The notes: generated by a model from the letters alone, not told the origin. Counted from the stretch's first letter, positions 9,790-18,993 are shown. The stretch is DNA of 64,000 nucleotides from Propionivibrio dicarboxylicus (GCA_945902805.1 CAMDMZ010000014.1:42149-106148), one strand, 5' to 3'. Translations and numbers: made by a program.

Positions 9790-10419
9790 ATGAAACTTCG
9801 CTTGCTGTCTTTGCTTATTTTTGCCGCGACCTTGCTTTCTGGTTGTGGTTTCAACCAGATCCAGACCAACGATGAGGCCGTCAATGCCGCGTGGTCGGAG
9901 GTGCTGAACCAGTACAAGCGGCGCGCCGATCTGATCCCCAATCTGGTGTCCATCGTGCAAGGCTATGCCGCGCATGAAAAAGAGGTTTTGACGCGCGTGA
10001 CCGAGGCCCGCGCCAGCGTGGGCGGCATGAAAGTGACGCCGGAATTGCTGAATGATGAGGCGGCCTTCGCCAAGTTCCAGAAAGCACAGACCGAAGTCGG
10101 CAGCGCCTTGGCGCGACTGATGGTGGTGGCCGAGAACTACCCGCAATTAAAGGCTGACGCCAACTTCCGTGATCTGCAGGCGCAGGTCGAAGGCACCGAG
10201 AACCGAATCGCTGTGGCCCGCAATCGCTATATCAAGGCGGTACAGGACTACAACGTTTCGGTGCGGACCTTCCCCAACAACCTGACCGCCATGGCAATGA
10301 GTTGGAAGACCAAGGCCAATTTCACCGTAGAGGATGAGAAAGCCGTGTCGACGGCGCCGACGATCCGCTTTGACGCACCGGCGCCCGCTCCGGTTCCTGC
10401 GCCAACAGGCGGCAAGTAA
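9790..10419 (+). CDS. lemA: LemA family lipoprotein
   Basis: 209 residues. A lipoprotein signal peptide with lipobox LLSGC is followed by the LemA helical core (NQIQTNDEAVNAAWSEVLNQ, YKRRADLIPNLVSIVQGYA, YPQLKADANFRDLQAQVEGT, ENRIAVARNRYIKAVQDYN). The C-terminus is Ala/Pro-rich. LemA genes commonly sit with TPM-domain genes, as here (next gene 6 bases on). Function is poorly defined; a role in the cell envelope or membrane stress is the usual suggestion. ATG at 9790 begins the signal peptide; the frame stays open far upstream but that part overlaps the ubiU promoter. Confidence 0.92.
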   Translation: MKLRLLSLLIFAATLLSGCGFNQIQTNDEAVNAAWSEVLNQYKRRADLIPNLVSIVQGYAAHEKEVLTRVTEARASVGGMKVTPELLNDEAAFAKFQKAQTEVGSALARLMVVAENYPQLKADANFRDLQAQVEGTENRIAVARNRYIKAVQDYNVSVRTFPNNLTAMAMSWKTKANFTVEDEKAVSTAPTIRFDAPAPAPVPAPTGGK

Positions 10420-10425
10420 CACGCT

Positions 10426-11319
10426 ATGACGCGTTGGCTGGCGGCACTGATCCTGTGCCTCCACGCACTTTTTGTCCTGGCGGCCGATTCCAAGGTGTCG
10501 GCGCCGCTGCCCTTGCCAGCGTTGACGGCCAGGGTGACTGATCTCACCGGTACCTTGGCGGCCGGTGATTTGACGGAGTTGGAGACCAAGCTCACGAGCT
10601 TCGAGTCCCGAAAAGGCAGCCAAGTGACTCTGTTGGTGCTGCCGACGACGCAGCCGGAGACAATCGAGCAATTTGGCGTCCGCCTGTTCGAGGCCTGGAA
10701 AATCGGGCGCAAGGGGGCGGACGATGGTGTCATCCTGATTGTCGCCAAGGACGACCGGCGCCTGCGTATCGAAGTGGGTTATGGCTTTGAAGGCGTGCTG
10801 AATGACGCTACGGCCAAACGCATCATTGACGAGACCATCACGCCCCACTTCAAAGTCGGTGACATTCCGGGTGGCATCAAGGCCGGTATCGATGCGATTC
10901 TGGTCGTCGTCGATACGGAACAAGTGCCGCCGACGACAGACGGTCCAGTGAGTGATTCGGGCGGGAGCCAGTCGCTTGGCGACCTGGGTTTTGATGCGTT
11001 CAATATCAGCGAAGGCACCTTCATGATCGGCCTCGGTGGCGCGGCCGTGGGGGGCGCGGCCCTACGCTTTTTCCTCGGCAATCTGATGGGTTCCGCCATT
11101 ATTGGCGTCCTTGCCGCCATTCTTGGCGGGCTGCTTTCCGGGACGCTGGTCGGCGCCCTGATCGGCGCTGCTGTCGGGTTTTTTGTCGCTCTGTTTGGCT
11201 TGGATCTGCTGCTCAGCGGTGTGCTTGGCGGCGGCAGTGGCGGCGGAAGCTCGGGTGGCGGTGGTTTCAGTGGCGGTGGCGGGTCGAGTGGTGGCGGTGG
11301 TGCCTCCGGGAGTTGGTGA
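10426..11319 (+). CDS. TPM-domain membrane protein with glycine-rich tail (YgcG-like)
   Basis: 297 residues. Signal peptide, then a TPM domain (about 30-165; RVTDLTGTLAAGDLTELETK, LFEAWKIGRKGADDGVILIV, RRLRIEVGYGFEGVLNDA), a linker and two to three hydrophobic glycine-rich helices, ending in a Gly/Ser-rich tail (11225-11316) finishing SGSW. This is the standard partner of LemA. TPM domains have been called phosphatases in chloroplasts, but the bacterial role is unsettled; anchoring at the inner membrane with the TPM domain outside is likely. The next TPM gene overlaps its stop codon. Confidence 0.9.
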   Translation: MTRWLAALILCLHALFVLAADSKVSAPLPLPALTARVTDLTGTLAAGDLTELETKLTSFESRKGSQVTLLVLPTTQPETIEQFGVRLFEAWKIGRKGADDGVILIVAKDDRRLRIEVGYGFEGVLNDATAKRIIDETITPHFKVGDIPGGIKAGIDAILVVVDTEQVPPTTDGPVSDSGGSQSLGDLGFDAFNISEGTFMIGLGGAAVGGAALRFFLGNLMGSAIIGVLAAILGGLLSGTLVGALIGAAVGFFVALFGLDLLLSGVLGGGSGGGSSGGGGFSGGGGSSGGGGASGSW

Positions 11320-11816
11320 TGAAATTCAGGCAAATTCTCACGCATTGGCGCACGTCATCCTGGCAGGTCAGGCAGAAATTCGATCGTCCGACACTGGTTG
11401 CCATCGAACAAGCCATCGCGGTGTCCGAAAAGCTGCATCGCGGTGAACTGCGCTTCGTCATCGAAGGGCGTTTGTCCCTGCGGCAACTGTTCCGTGAAGT
11501 GACGTCGCGGCAACGCGCCCTTCAGCTATTCGAAAAAGTCGGTGCTGGCGAGACGGCGGAACACAGCGGCATCCTGATCTATGTGCTGCTGGCTGAGCGT
11601 AAGGTGGAAATCGTGGCCGATAGCGGCATTACCGCCAAGGTGCCGCAAGCCGAATGGGATGCGCTGTGCCAGCGAATGACGGGAGCTTTTGCGGCCGGAC
11701 GCTACCGCGACGGTGCGCTGGATGGGATCAATGGCGCCACGGCCTTGCTGGTGATGCACTTCCCGGCGACGAAAAACAATCCGAACGAACTGGACGACGC
11801 GCCTCTGATTCTTTGA
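11319..11816 (+). CDS. second TPM-domain protein, soluble
   Basis: 165 residues without a signal peptide. The TPM pattern is visible (AIEQAIAVSEKLHRGELRFV, SGILIYVLLAERKVEIVADS, WDALCQRMTGAFAAGRYRDG). The ATG overlaps the upstream stop (TGATG), so it is translated with the first TPM gene. Residues EKVGAGETA, just before the conserved SGILIY strand, are encoded by a copy of the dispersed repeat (11533-11558). This lemA-TPM-TPM trio is common in Betaproteobacteria; the precise role is not known. Confidence 0.88.
   Translation: MKFRQILTHWRTSSWQVRQKFDRPTLVAIEQAIAVSEKLHRGELRFVIEGRLSLRQLFREVTSRQRALQLFEKVGAGETAEHSGILIYVLLAERKVEIVADSGITAKVPQAEWDALCQRMTGAFAAGRYRDGALDGINGATALLVMHFPATKNNPNELDDAPLIL
11533..11558 (+). 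repeat. 26-bp dispersed repeat, copy 3 (inside TPM gene)
   Basis: Core AAAAGTCGGTGCTGGCG, then AGACGGCG. Same orientation as the gene, translated KVGAGETA. Confidence 0.9.
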
Positions 11817-11818
11817 GC

Positions 11819-12727
11819 TTAGTGCTTGCGTTCGTTTTGCCGGCAATGCGCTGCAATGGCATTCGCCAGCGGCTCCAAGAGGGCTTGCGGCAAGTCATGT
11901 CCCATGCCATCAATTGCCATCAAGCGCGCACCGGGAATGTTGTCGACCGTGTCCTGGCCAGCGGCGAGCGGGATCAGTGGATCGGCGGCACCATGGATCA
12001 CCAGGGTCGGTGCCTTGATGGTGTGCAGCAGTGGCCGCCGGTCACCCGAGGCGATCACCGCCAGGAGTTGCCGGGCAACGCCTGCGGGATAGTAGGCGCG
12101 TTTCACTGCGCGACTGAGTTGATCCCTCAGCGCGACTGGATCGGCGACAAAGCCGGGGCTACCGATGACGCCAAATACCTTGATCAAATGATCAATCACG
12201 ATGACCGGGTTCTTCGGGTCGGACGGCTTGCTCAACAAGGTTTTCACGGCATCGCCACGCGGTCGCGGCAGTTTCGGGTTGCCGCTCGTGGACATGATCG
12301 AGGTCAGGCTGGCGACACGTTGCGGGTACTTTGCCGCCATGACTTGCGCAATCATGCCGCCCATTGAGGCGCCAACCACATGGGCGCGGACTATGCCCAG
12401 CCCGTCGAGCAGGCCAATGATGTCGTCGGCCATATCCGCCAGCGTGTAAGGCGAACGAACCGGCAGGCGCAGTTTGGCGGCGAGCATGGCCCAGACCAGA
12501 TTCGGACGCTTGCCACTCGTGATTCGACTGGACAGGCCGACATCGCGGTTGTCGAAACGGATGACGCGAAAGCCGTGTGCGACCAAGGCCGCACAAAATT
12601 CATCGGGCCAGGCGATGAGCTGCATGCCCAGGCCCATGATGAGGATGATGACGGGCGCTTGTGAATCGGCCCGGTCACCGAGCAATTCGTACTCAAGCTC
12701 GATATCGTTGCTGGTGATGCGTGGCAT
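11819..12727 (-). CDS. alpha/beta hydrolase
   Basis: 302 residues. Typical alpha/beta hydrolase layout: oxyanion region LIMGLGMQLIAWPDEFC, strand VIRFDNRDVGLSS, nucleophile elbow GASMGGM, Asp in VIHGAADPLIPLAAG and His in DGMGHDLP. This resembles esterases and epoxide-hydrolase-like enzymes; the substrate cannot be predicted. It lies 6 bases downstream of a WS/DGAT-like gene on the same strand, so a role in ester or lipid metabolism is plausible. It converges with the TPM gene across only two bases. Confidence 0.88.
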   Translation of the reverse strand: MPRITSNDIELEYELLGDRADSQAPVIILIMGLGMQLIAWPDEFCAALVAHGFRVIRFDNRDVGLSSRITSGKRPNLVWAMLAAKLRLPVRSPYTLADMADDIIGLLDGLGIVRAHVVGASMGGMIAQVMAAKYPQRVASLTSIMSTSGNPKLPRPRGDAVKTLLSKPSDPKNPVIVIDHLIKVFGVIGSPGFVADPVALRDQLSRAVKRAYYPAGVARQLLAVIASGDRRPLLHTIKAPTLVIHGAADPLIPLAAGQDTVDNIPGARLMAIDGMGHDLPQALLEPLANAIAAHCRQNERKH

Positions 12728-12733
12728 GGCGAC

Positions 12734-14230
12734 TCAGGCCGCCTTGCGCCGCTTGGCAGCACGTCGCGCCGTGGCGATGGGTGTCACGTTCTTCGTACCG
12801 GCGGCAGCGAGGTATTCCTGGAAGCTGTCGCGCACGCACTGGGCGAAGACTTCTGGGTCGGGCAGTTGCTCGTAGCAGCCGGTGAACGAGATGACCAGCA
12901 TTTCGTCGTAACTGGTGACGGAAAACACCAGTCCCATGCCGTCGGCAATCGGCATAATGGCGGAAAAGTAGGCCAGCCGCGCGCCGCGTAGATAGAGCGG
13001 CACGCTTGGCCCAGGTACGTTGGTGATGCTGCAGTTGGCGAGCGGCGCCCAGCGGCCCATTTGCGCTGTCGCGTAACCGAGCATGCGGCTGGTCACGGCC
13101 ACCGTGGCACCCGGCGCGTAGCGCGCGATGTCGGTCAGCTCGCGAGCGCTCACTGCATCGTTGATAACGGTCGAGGCCGCTGTCTGGGCGCGGATCGCGG
13201 TCAGGCGTGCCACCGGGTCGGCGATGTCGGTACCAAGCCGGACCCGGAGCAGCGTGAAGTCCTGCTTGCCCTTGCCACGGATACCGATCGGCGCGGTGGC
13301 GGTGAGACTACCCTCGGGTAGTTCGCCCTGCAGATCGAGGTAACGCCGCAACCCACCGCCACACACGGCCAACACAACGTCGTTGACCGTGGCGTCGGGC
13401 ACCAGGCTGCGGATGGTCTTGCACTCATCGAGGCGGAAACGCCGGGTTTCGAACACCCGATGCGGCGAGACGACGGTGTTGAAGCGGGTGATGACGGCTT
13501 GTTCCGGATGTTTGACGGCTTCGCGAAGACGCTCAAAGACGGCAGGGACGACGCTGGACACGGTACGCGCTAGAGCCGGGATGCGGCGCAGTGGAAAGAG
13601 CAGGGTGCGCAGAGCGGCACGCGCCAGCAGCACTGTGTCGCCGGGCGGCGCCTCGGGGAACCAGGGTTCGGGTACGTCCGGTGCCGGCGGTACCTGATCG
13701 ATGTCATGCAACAGCGCGGTGATTTCATTGCCGCGCTCGACATCGATGACGGCGTGATGGATCTTGAACAGCACGGCAAAGCTGCTGGCGGGCAGGTCGA
13801 GGAAGGCATCCAGCCCTTCGATGACATACATTTCCCACAGTGGCCGATGGCGGTCCAGCGGCCGGGCGTGAATGCGTGAGGCCTGGATGCAGAATTGGCG
13901 CCAGTCGCCGGGCTTGGGCAGAGCGATGTGGCGGACGTGGTATTCGAGGTTGAAATCCTCATCATCGACCCAGTAGGGACGGTCCAGCCCGAGTGGGACG
14001 CGGCAAAGCTTCTGGCGTAGCAGGGGCAGTCGATCGAGACGGTTTTCGATATGCTTGAGAATGCTCTTGAAGCGGACCACGCCACCCGGTGCGGTAGATT
14101 GGTCGTAGATGTGCAACAGGGTGATGTTGGCGTTGGCGTGGGTGTTGTCGGAATAAAGAAACACCGCATCCTGTTGGCTGAGCTGGCTGAGCTGGCTGAG
14201 CTGGCTGAGTTTGCGCGCTTCGTCGCTCAT
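12734..14230 (-). CDS. wax ester synthase/DGAT-like acyltransferase with altered active-site motif
   Basis: 498 residues, full length for the family. The active-site region reads HHAVIDVERG (His158-His159, Asp163): the first His, second His and Asp of HHxxxDG are present but Gly is replaced by Val. Other family blocks are clear (PYWVDDEDFNLEYHVRHIAL, RPLDRHRPLWEMYVIEGL, NDVVLAVCGGGLRRYL, NVPGPSVPLYLRGARL). These enzymes make wax esters or triacylglycerol from acyl-CoA. A tandem 9-base repeat (14175-14209) encodes repeated Ser-Gln-Leu near the N-terminus. Start overlaps the stop of the hydrolase gene (ATGA). Confidence 0.88.
   Translation of the reverse strand: MSDEARKLSQLSQLSQLSQQDAVFLYSDNTHANANITLLHIYDQSTAPGGVVRFKSILKHIENRLDRLPLLRQKLCRVPLGLDRPYWVDDEDFNLEYHVRHIALPKPGDWRQFCIQASRIHARPLDRHRPLWEMYVIEGLDAFLDLPASSFAVLFKIHHAVIDVERGNEITALLHDIDQVPPAPDVPEPWFPEAPPGDTVLLARAALRTLLFPLRRIPALARTVSSVVPAVFERLREAVKHPEQAVITRFNTVVSPHRVFETRRFRLDECKTIRSLVPDATVNDVVLAVCGGGLRRYLDLQGELPEGSLTATAPIGIRGKGKQDFTLLRVRLGTDIADPVARLTAIRAQTAASTVINDAVSARELTDIARYAPGATVAVTSRMLGYATAQMGRWAPLANCSITNVPGPSVPLYLRGARLAYFSAIMPIADGMGLVFSVTSYDEMLVISFTGCYEQLPDPEVFAQCVRDSFQEYLAAAGTKNVTPIATARRAAKRRKAA
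14175..14209 (-). repeat. tandem 9-bp repeat, about four units
   Basis: TGGCTGAGC repeated about four times within the 5' end of the WS/DGAT-like gene, giving a Leu-Ser-Gln tract at residues 8-19. A whole-codon unit, so slippage would change length in frame. Confidence 0.85.
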
Positions 14231-15084
14231 GGCGTCGTCTCTGCGGAATGGAGGTTATCGCTGCGGATGATGGTGTTATAGACGCGACGCAGCATACCGG
14301 TGGGGTGGAAGGGCTGCCAGTTGTCCTCGGGTTGCGCCAGACGGTCGGCAACGATGGCCAGTACGAGTCCGTTGAAGCCCAGGCCGAGGTGGCTGCCGGG
14401 GACGCGAATGTTCTCGTGTAGTGTCGGATCGCCGTCGATCGTGGCTTCCTGAGGTGGTACCAAGCCATCGCCCAGCGAATACAGACAACTAACCGGTATC
14501 GGCAATGGCTTGCGTTCGCGCAGATGTTTTACCCGTGGCTGCATGACGTGCGCGGCAGAGCCCAGCGGATGCGCGACCAGGCGGTAGATCGCCTGCATCA
14601 TCGAGGGCGATTGGCTGCCCTTTTGATCAACGCTGATGGGGCTGCCCAGGGTGATGACGGAACGCACGCATTCCGTCGCTTCGTGGGCACAGAGCATCGA
14701 AAATACGCCGCCGAGACTCCAGCCGATCAGGCTGACCTTGCGCCCGGTCTTATGGTGCAGGTGACGAATTTTTTGCGGCAGGGCCTTGACGTATTTGCTC
14801 TGGAAGCCGACGTTGCGCCCGAGCCCCCAAGTCTGTACATCGTAGCCTTTGCGGGTGAGAAAGGTCTTCAGCGCAATCAGTGATTTCTCGTCAGCAAGAA
14901 AGCCCGGCAACAGCAGCACCGGATGGCCGTCACCAGCGGGCGCCTGCAGCAACAGGGGCAGCGATGCCGGCAGCAAGGCGATTTCAAGGAAAGCCCGTGG
15001 TTCGAGGAGTGAATCCAGCAGGCGCGGTGCGCCGACATGGGGATGCCGGGAAACCGTCGGGCCAAGAGCGGTCGCAAGCTTCAT
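14227..15084 (-). CDS. alpha/beta hydrolase (lipase-like) between two WS/DGAT-like genes
   Basis: 285 residues from ATG 15084. Features of a lipase-like alpha/beta hydrolase: VLLLPGFLADEKSLIALKTF, a nucleophile elbow GWSLGG, then ITLGSPIS and the His region PGSHLGLGFNG near the end. The start overlaps the stop of the upstream WS/DGAT-like gene and its stop overlaps the start of the next one, so the three are translationally coupled. A longer reading frame reaches 15204 but would overlap the upstream gene by 120 bases. Probably hydrolyses an ester linked to storage-lipid metabolism; the substrate is unknown. Confidence 0.87.
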   Translation of the reverse strand: MKLATALGPTVSRHPHVGAPRLLDSLLEPRAFLEIALLPASLPLLLQAPAGDGHPVLLLPGFLADEKSLIALKTFLTRKGYDVQTWGLGRNVGFQSKYVKALPQKIRHLHHKTGRKVSLIGWSLGGVFSMLCAHEATECVRSVITLGSPISVDQKGSQSPSMMQAIYRLVAHPLGSAAHVMQPRVKHLRERKPLPIPVSCLYSLGDGLVPPQEATIDGDPTLHENIRVPGSHLGLGFNGLVLAIVADRLAQPEDNWQPFHPTGMLRRVYNTIIRSDNLHSAETTP

Positions 15085-16547
15085 GGCGCGTTCTCCATCG
15101 TTGTCTTTTGTCGGACTTGCTCCAGCGGCAGCGCGTGACGTAGCAACTCGGCAAGTGCGGCGTAAAAATCGGTGACCAGCTCCTGTGGGTCGGGCACGGC
15201 ACAACGGGCGACGGTAAAGCCGACACCGAGAATGTCTGCATAGCTCATTAGCGTGATGTTAAGCCCGACGCCATGCTCGACGATGGACAGCGGCCAATAG
15301 CCGACCATTTTGGCGCCGGCAACATAAAGCGGTACCGACGGTCCGTGGACATTCGAAATGATCACGTTGGCGATGGGCGGCAGCGCGCTGGCGATGCGTG
15401 AGCGGCCGTAGAGCGAGGCCAGGGCGCCGATCACCCATGGGCCACCTATAGTGGGGAAGTCGGTCGGGATGAAGGATTTGACGCGCTTTGCCACTGATTT
15501 GGTAGCGCTGGCCGCCGCGCGCACGGCGTGCAGGCGCTGCAATGGATTGGCGATGTGGGTGGCGAGATTGACCAGGCTCAAGGTGGCTTGTGTGGTGAAT
15601 TCTTTGTTGCCGGGATCACGCAGGGAGATCGGCATAGTGGCGATCAAGGATTTGCGCGGGATGCCGCCGTGACGTGCCAGGTAGAGCCGCAACATGCCGC
15701 TGCATAGTGCCAGCACGACATCATTGATCGTTGCCTGTTGTGCGGCGGCGATAGCCCTGATTTCGGCGAAGGGCACGGATGCCGCAGCGAAGCCGCGCTG
15801 TGGCGTAATGGTGGTGTTAAAAGCGGTGCGCGGACCCAAGGCGAAGTGTTGCTTGAGCTCGGCGCTGATGCGAGGTTTGCCTTTTCCGCCGGCGGTGTCG
15901 CGGTTGCGGACGAGTTCAGCGAGTGTGCGCAGCACGTTCGGGACCTGCCGGATGAGTTTGGCATATTGGCTCGCATCGTGGCGAAGTGCCTTGGTGGCGA
16001 GGGAAAGGGCTCCCGGTGTGCGATTTCGGTGTGACACCACGGGTGCGCCGGGCTTAATCGGCCGCGACTGCGGCGAAGTGTCAAACAACGCACCAGCCAG
16101 CGCGGCACCGGCCTGGCCGTCGAGGACCGCGTGGTGGATCTTGACGTAGTAAGCCTTGAGTCCGTCCTGAAGGCCCTCAAACACATAGATCATCCATAGC
16201 GGGCGGCTACGATCCAAAAGCTCGGCATGCAAATCGCCGACGCAGGCCTGCAATTGCAACCAACCTCCCGGCGCAGGGACCTCAACGGCGCGAATGTGAA
16301 TCTCGAGATCGACCACGTCATCAACCCACACGGGGTTGGCGAATTGAAGGGGCATCTGCACCAGCCGGCGACGAAAGATCGGCGCGATATCGAGGCGACT
16401 GCCGATCATCAGGCGCACTTCGGCAAGGAAATTCCGGCGGTAACGCGGTGGTGGTTTGAATAAGTGCAGCGAACCGACATGCATTGGGGTCGCCGGGGTC
16501 TCGAGCCCCAGAAACGCTCCGTCCAGTCCGCTCAGTGGTTTCACCAT
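15081..16547 (-). CDS. wax ester synthase/DGAT-like acyltransferase
   Basis: 488 residues. The catalytic HHxxxDG motif is intact as HHAVLDG (His138, His139, Asp143, Gly144). N-terminal PLSGLDGAFLGLETPATPMH and C-terminal SNVHGPSVPLYVAGAKMVG are family signatures. It should esterify an acyl-CoA to a long-chain alcohol or diacylglycerol at the membrane. It is first of a three-gene coupled unit with the hydrolase and a second, motif-altered WS/DGAT-like protein; the two acyltransferases may differ in substrate or one may be inactive. Confidence 0.9.
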   Translation of the reverse strand: MVKPLSGLDGAFLGLETPATPMHVGSLHLFKPPPRYRRNFLAEVRLMIGSRLDIAPIFRRRLVQMPLQFANPVWVDDVVDLEIHIRAVEVPAPGGWLQLQACVGDLHAELLDRSRPLWMIYVFEGLQDGLKAYYVKIHHAVLDGQAGAALAGALFDTSPQSRPIKPGAPVVSHRNRTPGALSLATKALRHDASQYAKLIRQVPNVLRTLAELVRNRDTAGGKGKPRISAELKQHFALGPRTAFNTTITPQRGFAAASVPFAEIRAIAAAQQATINDVVLALCSGMLRLYLARHGGIPRKSLIATMPISLRDPGNKEFTTQATLSLVNLATHIANPLQRLHAVRAAASATKSVAKRVKSFIPTDFPTIGGPWVIGALASLYGRSRIASALPPIANVIISNVHGPSVPLYVAGAKMVGYWPLSIVEHGVGLNITLMSYADILGVGFTVARCAVPDPQELVTDFYAALAELLRHALPLEQVRQKTTMENAP

Positions 16548-16622
16548 TTTCCCCGCCTGATTTTATTTCCCCACGATAGCAGCGTCGCGGGGAGAGTCAA
16601 GAAAAGTAATGGTGGACGGACT

Positions 16623-18947
16623 CTAACGCCGGCTCTGGATTTCCTCGATGTAGCCGAGCATGCCGGTGCGGATATTGGCGGCGTTGCCTTCGTCGGTATC
16701 GATGTGCATGGCCAGGCGATAGGCAGGATTCACCCGCACCACGACGTCGCCGAAGATCAGCTCGCGTTCGCCTTCAATGCGGACGCGCACGATGTACTTG
16801 TCGCGGACGCGGAACTTCAGCGCATCGTCGGGTGTCATGTGGATATGGCGCTGGGCGCAGATAACGCCGTGCGGAATGGCACTGCTTCCTGCCGGCCCTT
16901 CCAGAGTGACGCCCGGCGTGTTGGCGAGGTCGCCAGATTCGCGTATCGGTGGCTGGATGCCGACTTTGAACTGTTCCGTCATGGCAATTTCGACCTGAGT
17001 TTCCTTGCGGGTCGGGCCAAGTACGCGCACATTGGCAATGCGGCCCTTGGGACCGACCAGATGCACCTTTTCGGCACAGGCAAACTGGCCGGGCTGCGAG
17101 AGTTCATGTTCCGGGGTGAGCTGATGGCCGGGGCCGAACAGTTTTTCCACATCGGCTTGCGACAGATGCACATGGTGGGCAGAAATCTCGATCGGAATCG
17201 GTTCCTCCTTCTGATCTTCCTTCATGGCGGTGATCAGTTGGTTGCGTTCCAGGGCGCGCAGGGCTTCCCACGCGACCAGGCGCTCATCATCATTGGCGAC
17301 GACGAGGATGGTCACAGGTGAGTCGGGGGTCGAGATCACGGCGTGCGACGTGAGCTTGTCAAGATTACGATTTCTTTCCTCGTCAAGCTTTATGCCCATG
17401 TAGCCGAGGCCCTGGCAGGCCAGGCTGCGCACAGCAGGGCTGGTTTCGCCGATATCGCCGGTAAAGGCCAGCACGTCGACGCCGCCCATAGCAGCGACAT
17501 AGGCTCCGATATTCTTGCGTACCTGATAGCAGAATGCCTTATGCGCTAGCAAGGCACGGTGGTGACCTTCGCTGGCGGCGGCTTCGATTTCGTGAATGTT
17601 GCTGGAAATGCCGGAAATGCCTTTGAGGCCGCTTTCGCTATTGATTAGGTTCGACAACTGTGTCGGCGACATGTTGTGCTGTTGCAGCAGATGGATCATC
17701 ACCGCTGGATCGATGCTGCCGGAGCGACCGGACATGATCAGGCCATCGGTGGGTGTCATGCCCATCGTGGTGTCGACCGAGCGCCCATGATCGATGGCGC
17801 ACAAAGACGCGCCGATGCCCAGGTGGCAAGAGATGATCTCGAGCTCCCCGAGCGGGCGCTTCAACACCTCGGCGGCCTTCAAGGACACGTAACGGTGCGA
17901 GGTGCCGTGAAAGCCGTAGCGTCGGATGCCACCTTGCTTGTAGAGCTCGTAAGGCAGGCCGTACAAATAGGCGTAGGGCGGCAGCGTTTGATGGAAAGCG
18001 GTATCGAATACGGCTACATGCGGGACGTGCGGCAGTTGCCGCATCGCCTCGCGAATTCCGTCGAGATTGACGGGATTGTGAAGCGGAGCAAAGACCGATA
18101 AGGAATCGATGTCGGCCATCACCGCCGGTGTGATGACGACTGCGCTGGAGAACTTGCTGCCGCCATGGACGACGCGATGGCCTACGGTGATCACGTCCTG
18201 GCGATGGAGAACAAATGCATCGCCGAGTAACTGTGTCGCGTCGCGGATTACATCGAACAGGTCGGCAAGCGGGAACGGTGCGCGTTCCGTGGTGCGCTTC
18301 TGTGTTCCGACGAAGACGCTGATCCGTGAGACTTTGTCATTGGAATTGTCGATGATGCCCCGGACATCGGAGCCCAGATCGTGAGTGTCATAGACGCCGA
18401 AGTGAATCTGCGTTAGACCGACATTGAGCGCAACCACTTTGCCTGGAGCGTCAGTGGTGAGCGACAGTGCATAAGGATCATCGACGTTGGCCGTGCCGCG
18501 TGCCTGGGTAGCAATCGCATCCACCGACATCGCGCGTGTGTGTTCGGCGAGCAGGCGTGAAAGATAGACAACGGCCTTCGGGTTGACAAGAATGTGCGTG
18601 TTGAAGACCTCTTGCGGGATCATCAGCACGAAGCAACGATTGCCGGCAATGACATCGCCAATGATGGGTTCGCCGGTCAGTAGTGACATGACGCCGAAGA
18701 GGTCACCTGGGCTAAGCTGGCTGATAACCGAGCGGACACCTGTGTTATCGGTGATCGAGATCTCGGCGTGGCCGTCGATCATGACCCCGATGAACTTGCC
18801 CTCGTCACCCGTGGCGAGAATCGCTTCGTTCCCTTCAAAGGTTGCCAAGCGTGATGCAGTGACGATTGTTTCCACCTTGTCGGCTGGAAAACTTTCGAAC
18901 AGTCGAACTTGTTCGAGGAAGAATTTATTCAGGTCAATTTCGCTCAT
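16623..18947 (-). CDS. fusion: cyclic-nucleotide-binding domain + acetate kinase + PduL-type phosphotransacylase
   Basis: 774 residues in three parts. Residues 10-125 are a cNMP-binding (Crp-like) domain (EGNEAILATGDEGKFIGVMI, LSPGDLFGVMSLLTGEP). Residues 170-565 are an acetate kinase with Asn175, Arg258 (GHRVVHGG), His347 (YGFHGTSH), Arg408 (GRSGSIDP) and Glu501 (TGDIGETS) retained, though glycine motifs deviate. Residues 583-770 are a PduL-like phosphate acyltransferase with both His motifs (SAHHVHLS; QRHIHMTPDDAL). Together they would convert acetyl-CoA through acetyl phosphate to acetate and ATP, or the reverse. The N-terminal domain suggests allosteric control by cAMP or a similar ligand. 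No frameshift or internal stop divides the parts. It stands alone on its strand. Confidence 0.92.
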   Translation of the reverse strand: MSEIDLNKFFLEQVRLFESFPADKVETIVTASRLATFEGNEAILATGDEGKFIGVMIDGHAEISITDNTGVRSVISQLSPGDLFGVMSLLTGEPIIGDVIAGNRCFVLMIPQEVFNTHILVNPKAVVYLSRLLAEHTRAMSVDAIATQARGTANVDDPYALSLTTDAPGKVVALNVGLTQIHFGVYDTHDLGSDVRGIIDNSNDKVSRISVFVGTQKRTTERAPFPLADLFDVIRDATQLLGDAFVLHRQDVITVGHRVVHGGSKFSSAVVITPAVMADIDSLSVFAPLHNPVNLDGIREAMRQLPHVPHVAVFDTAFHQTLPPYAYLYGLPYELYKQGGIRRYGFHGTSHRYVSLKAAEVLKRPLGELEIISCHLGIGASLCAIDHGRSVDTTMGMTPTDGLIMSGRSGSIDPAVMIHLLQQHNMSPTQLSNLINSESGLKGISGISSNIHEIEAAASEGHHRALLAHKAFCYQVRKNIGAYVAAMGGVDVLAFTGDIGETSPAVRSLACQGLGYMGIKLDEERNRNLDKLTSHAVISTPDSPVTILVVANDDERLVAWEALRALERNQLITAMKEDQKEEPIPIEISAHHVHLSQADVEKLFGPGHQLTPEHELSQPGQFACAEKVHLVGPKGRIANVRVLGPTRKETQVEIAMTEQFKVGIQPPIRESGDLANTPGVTLEGPAGSSAIPHGVICAQRHIHMTPDDALKFRVRDKYIVRVRIEGERELIFGDVVVRVNPAYRLAMHIDTDEGNAANIRTGMLGYIEEIQSRR

Positions 18948-18993
18948 TTTTTTCTCGCTTTATAAACCGAGTCCCGTATAGGTGAGAGACTAG

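Noticed and set aside
10852..10870. AAAGTCGGTGACATTCC, partial repeat core
   Set aside because: Encodes a normal TPM-domain stretch FKVGDIP and shares only about ten bases.
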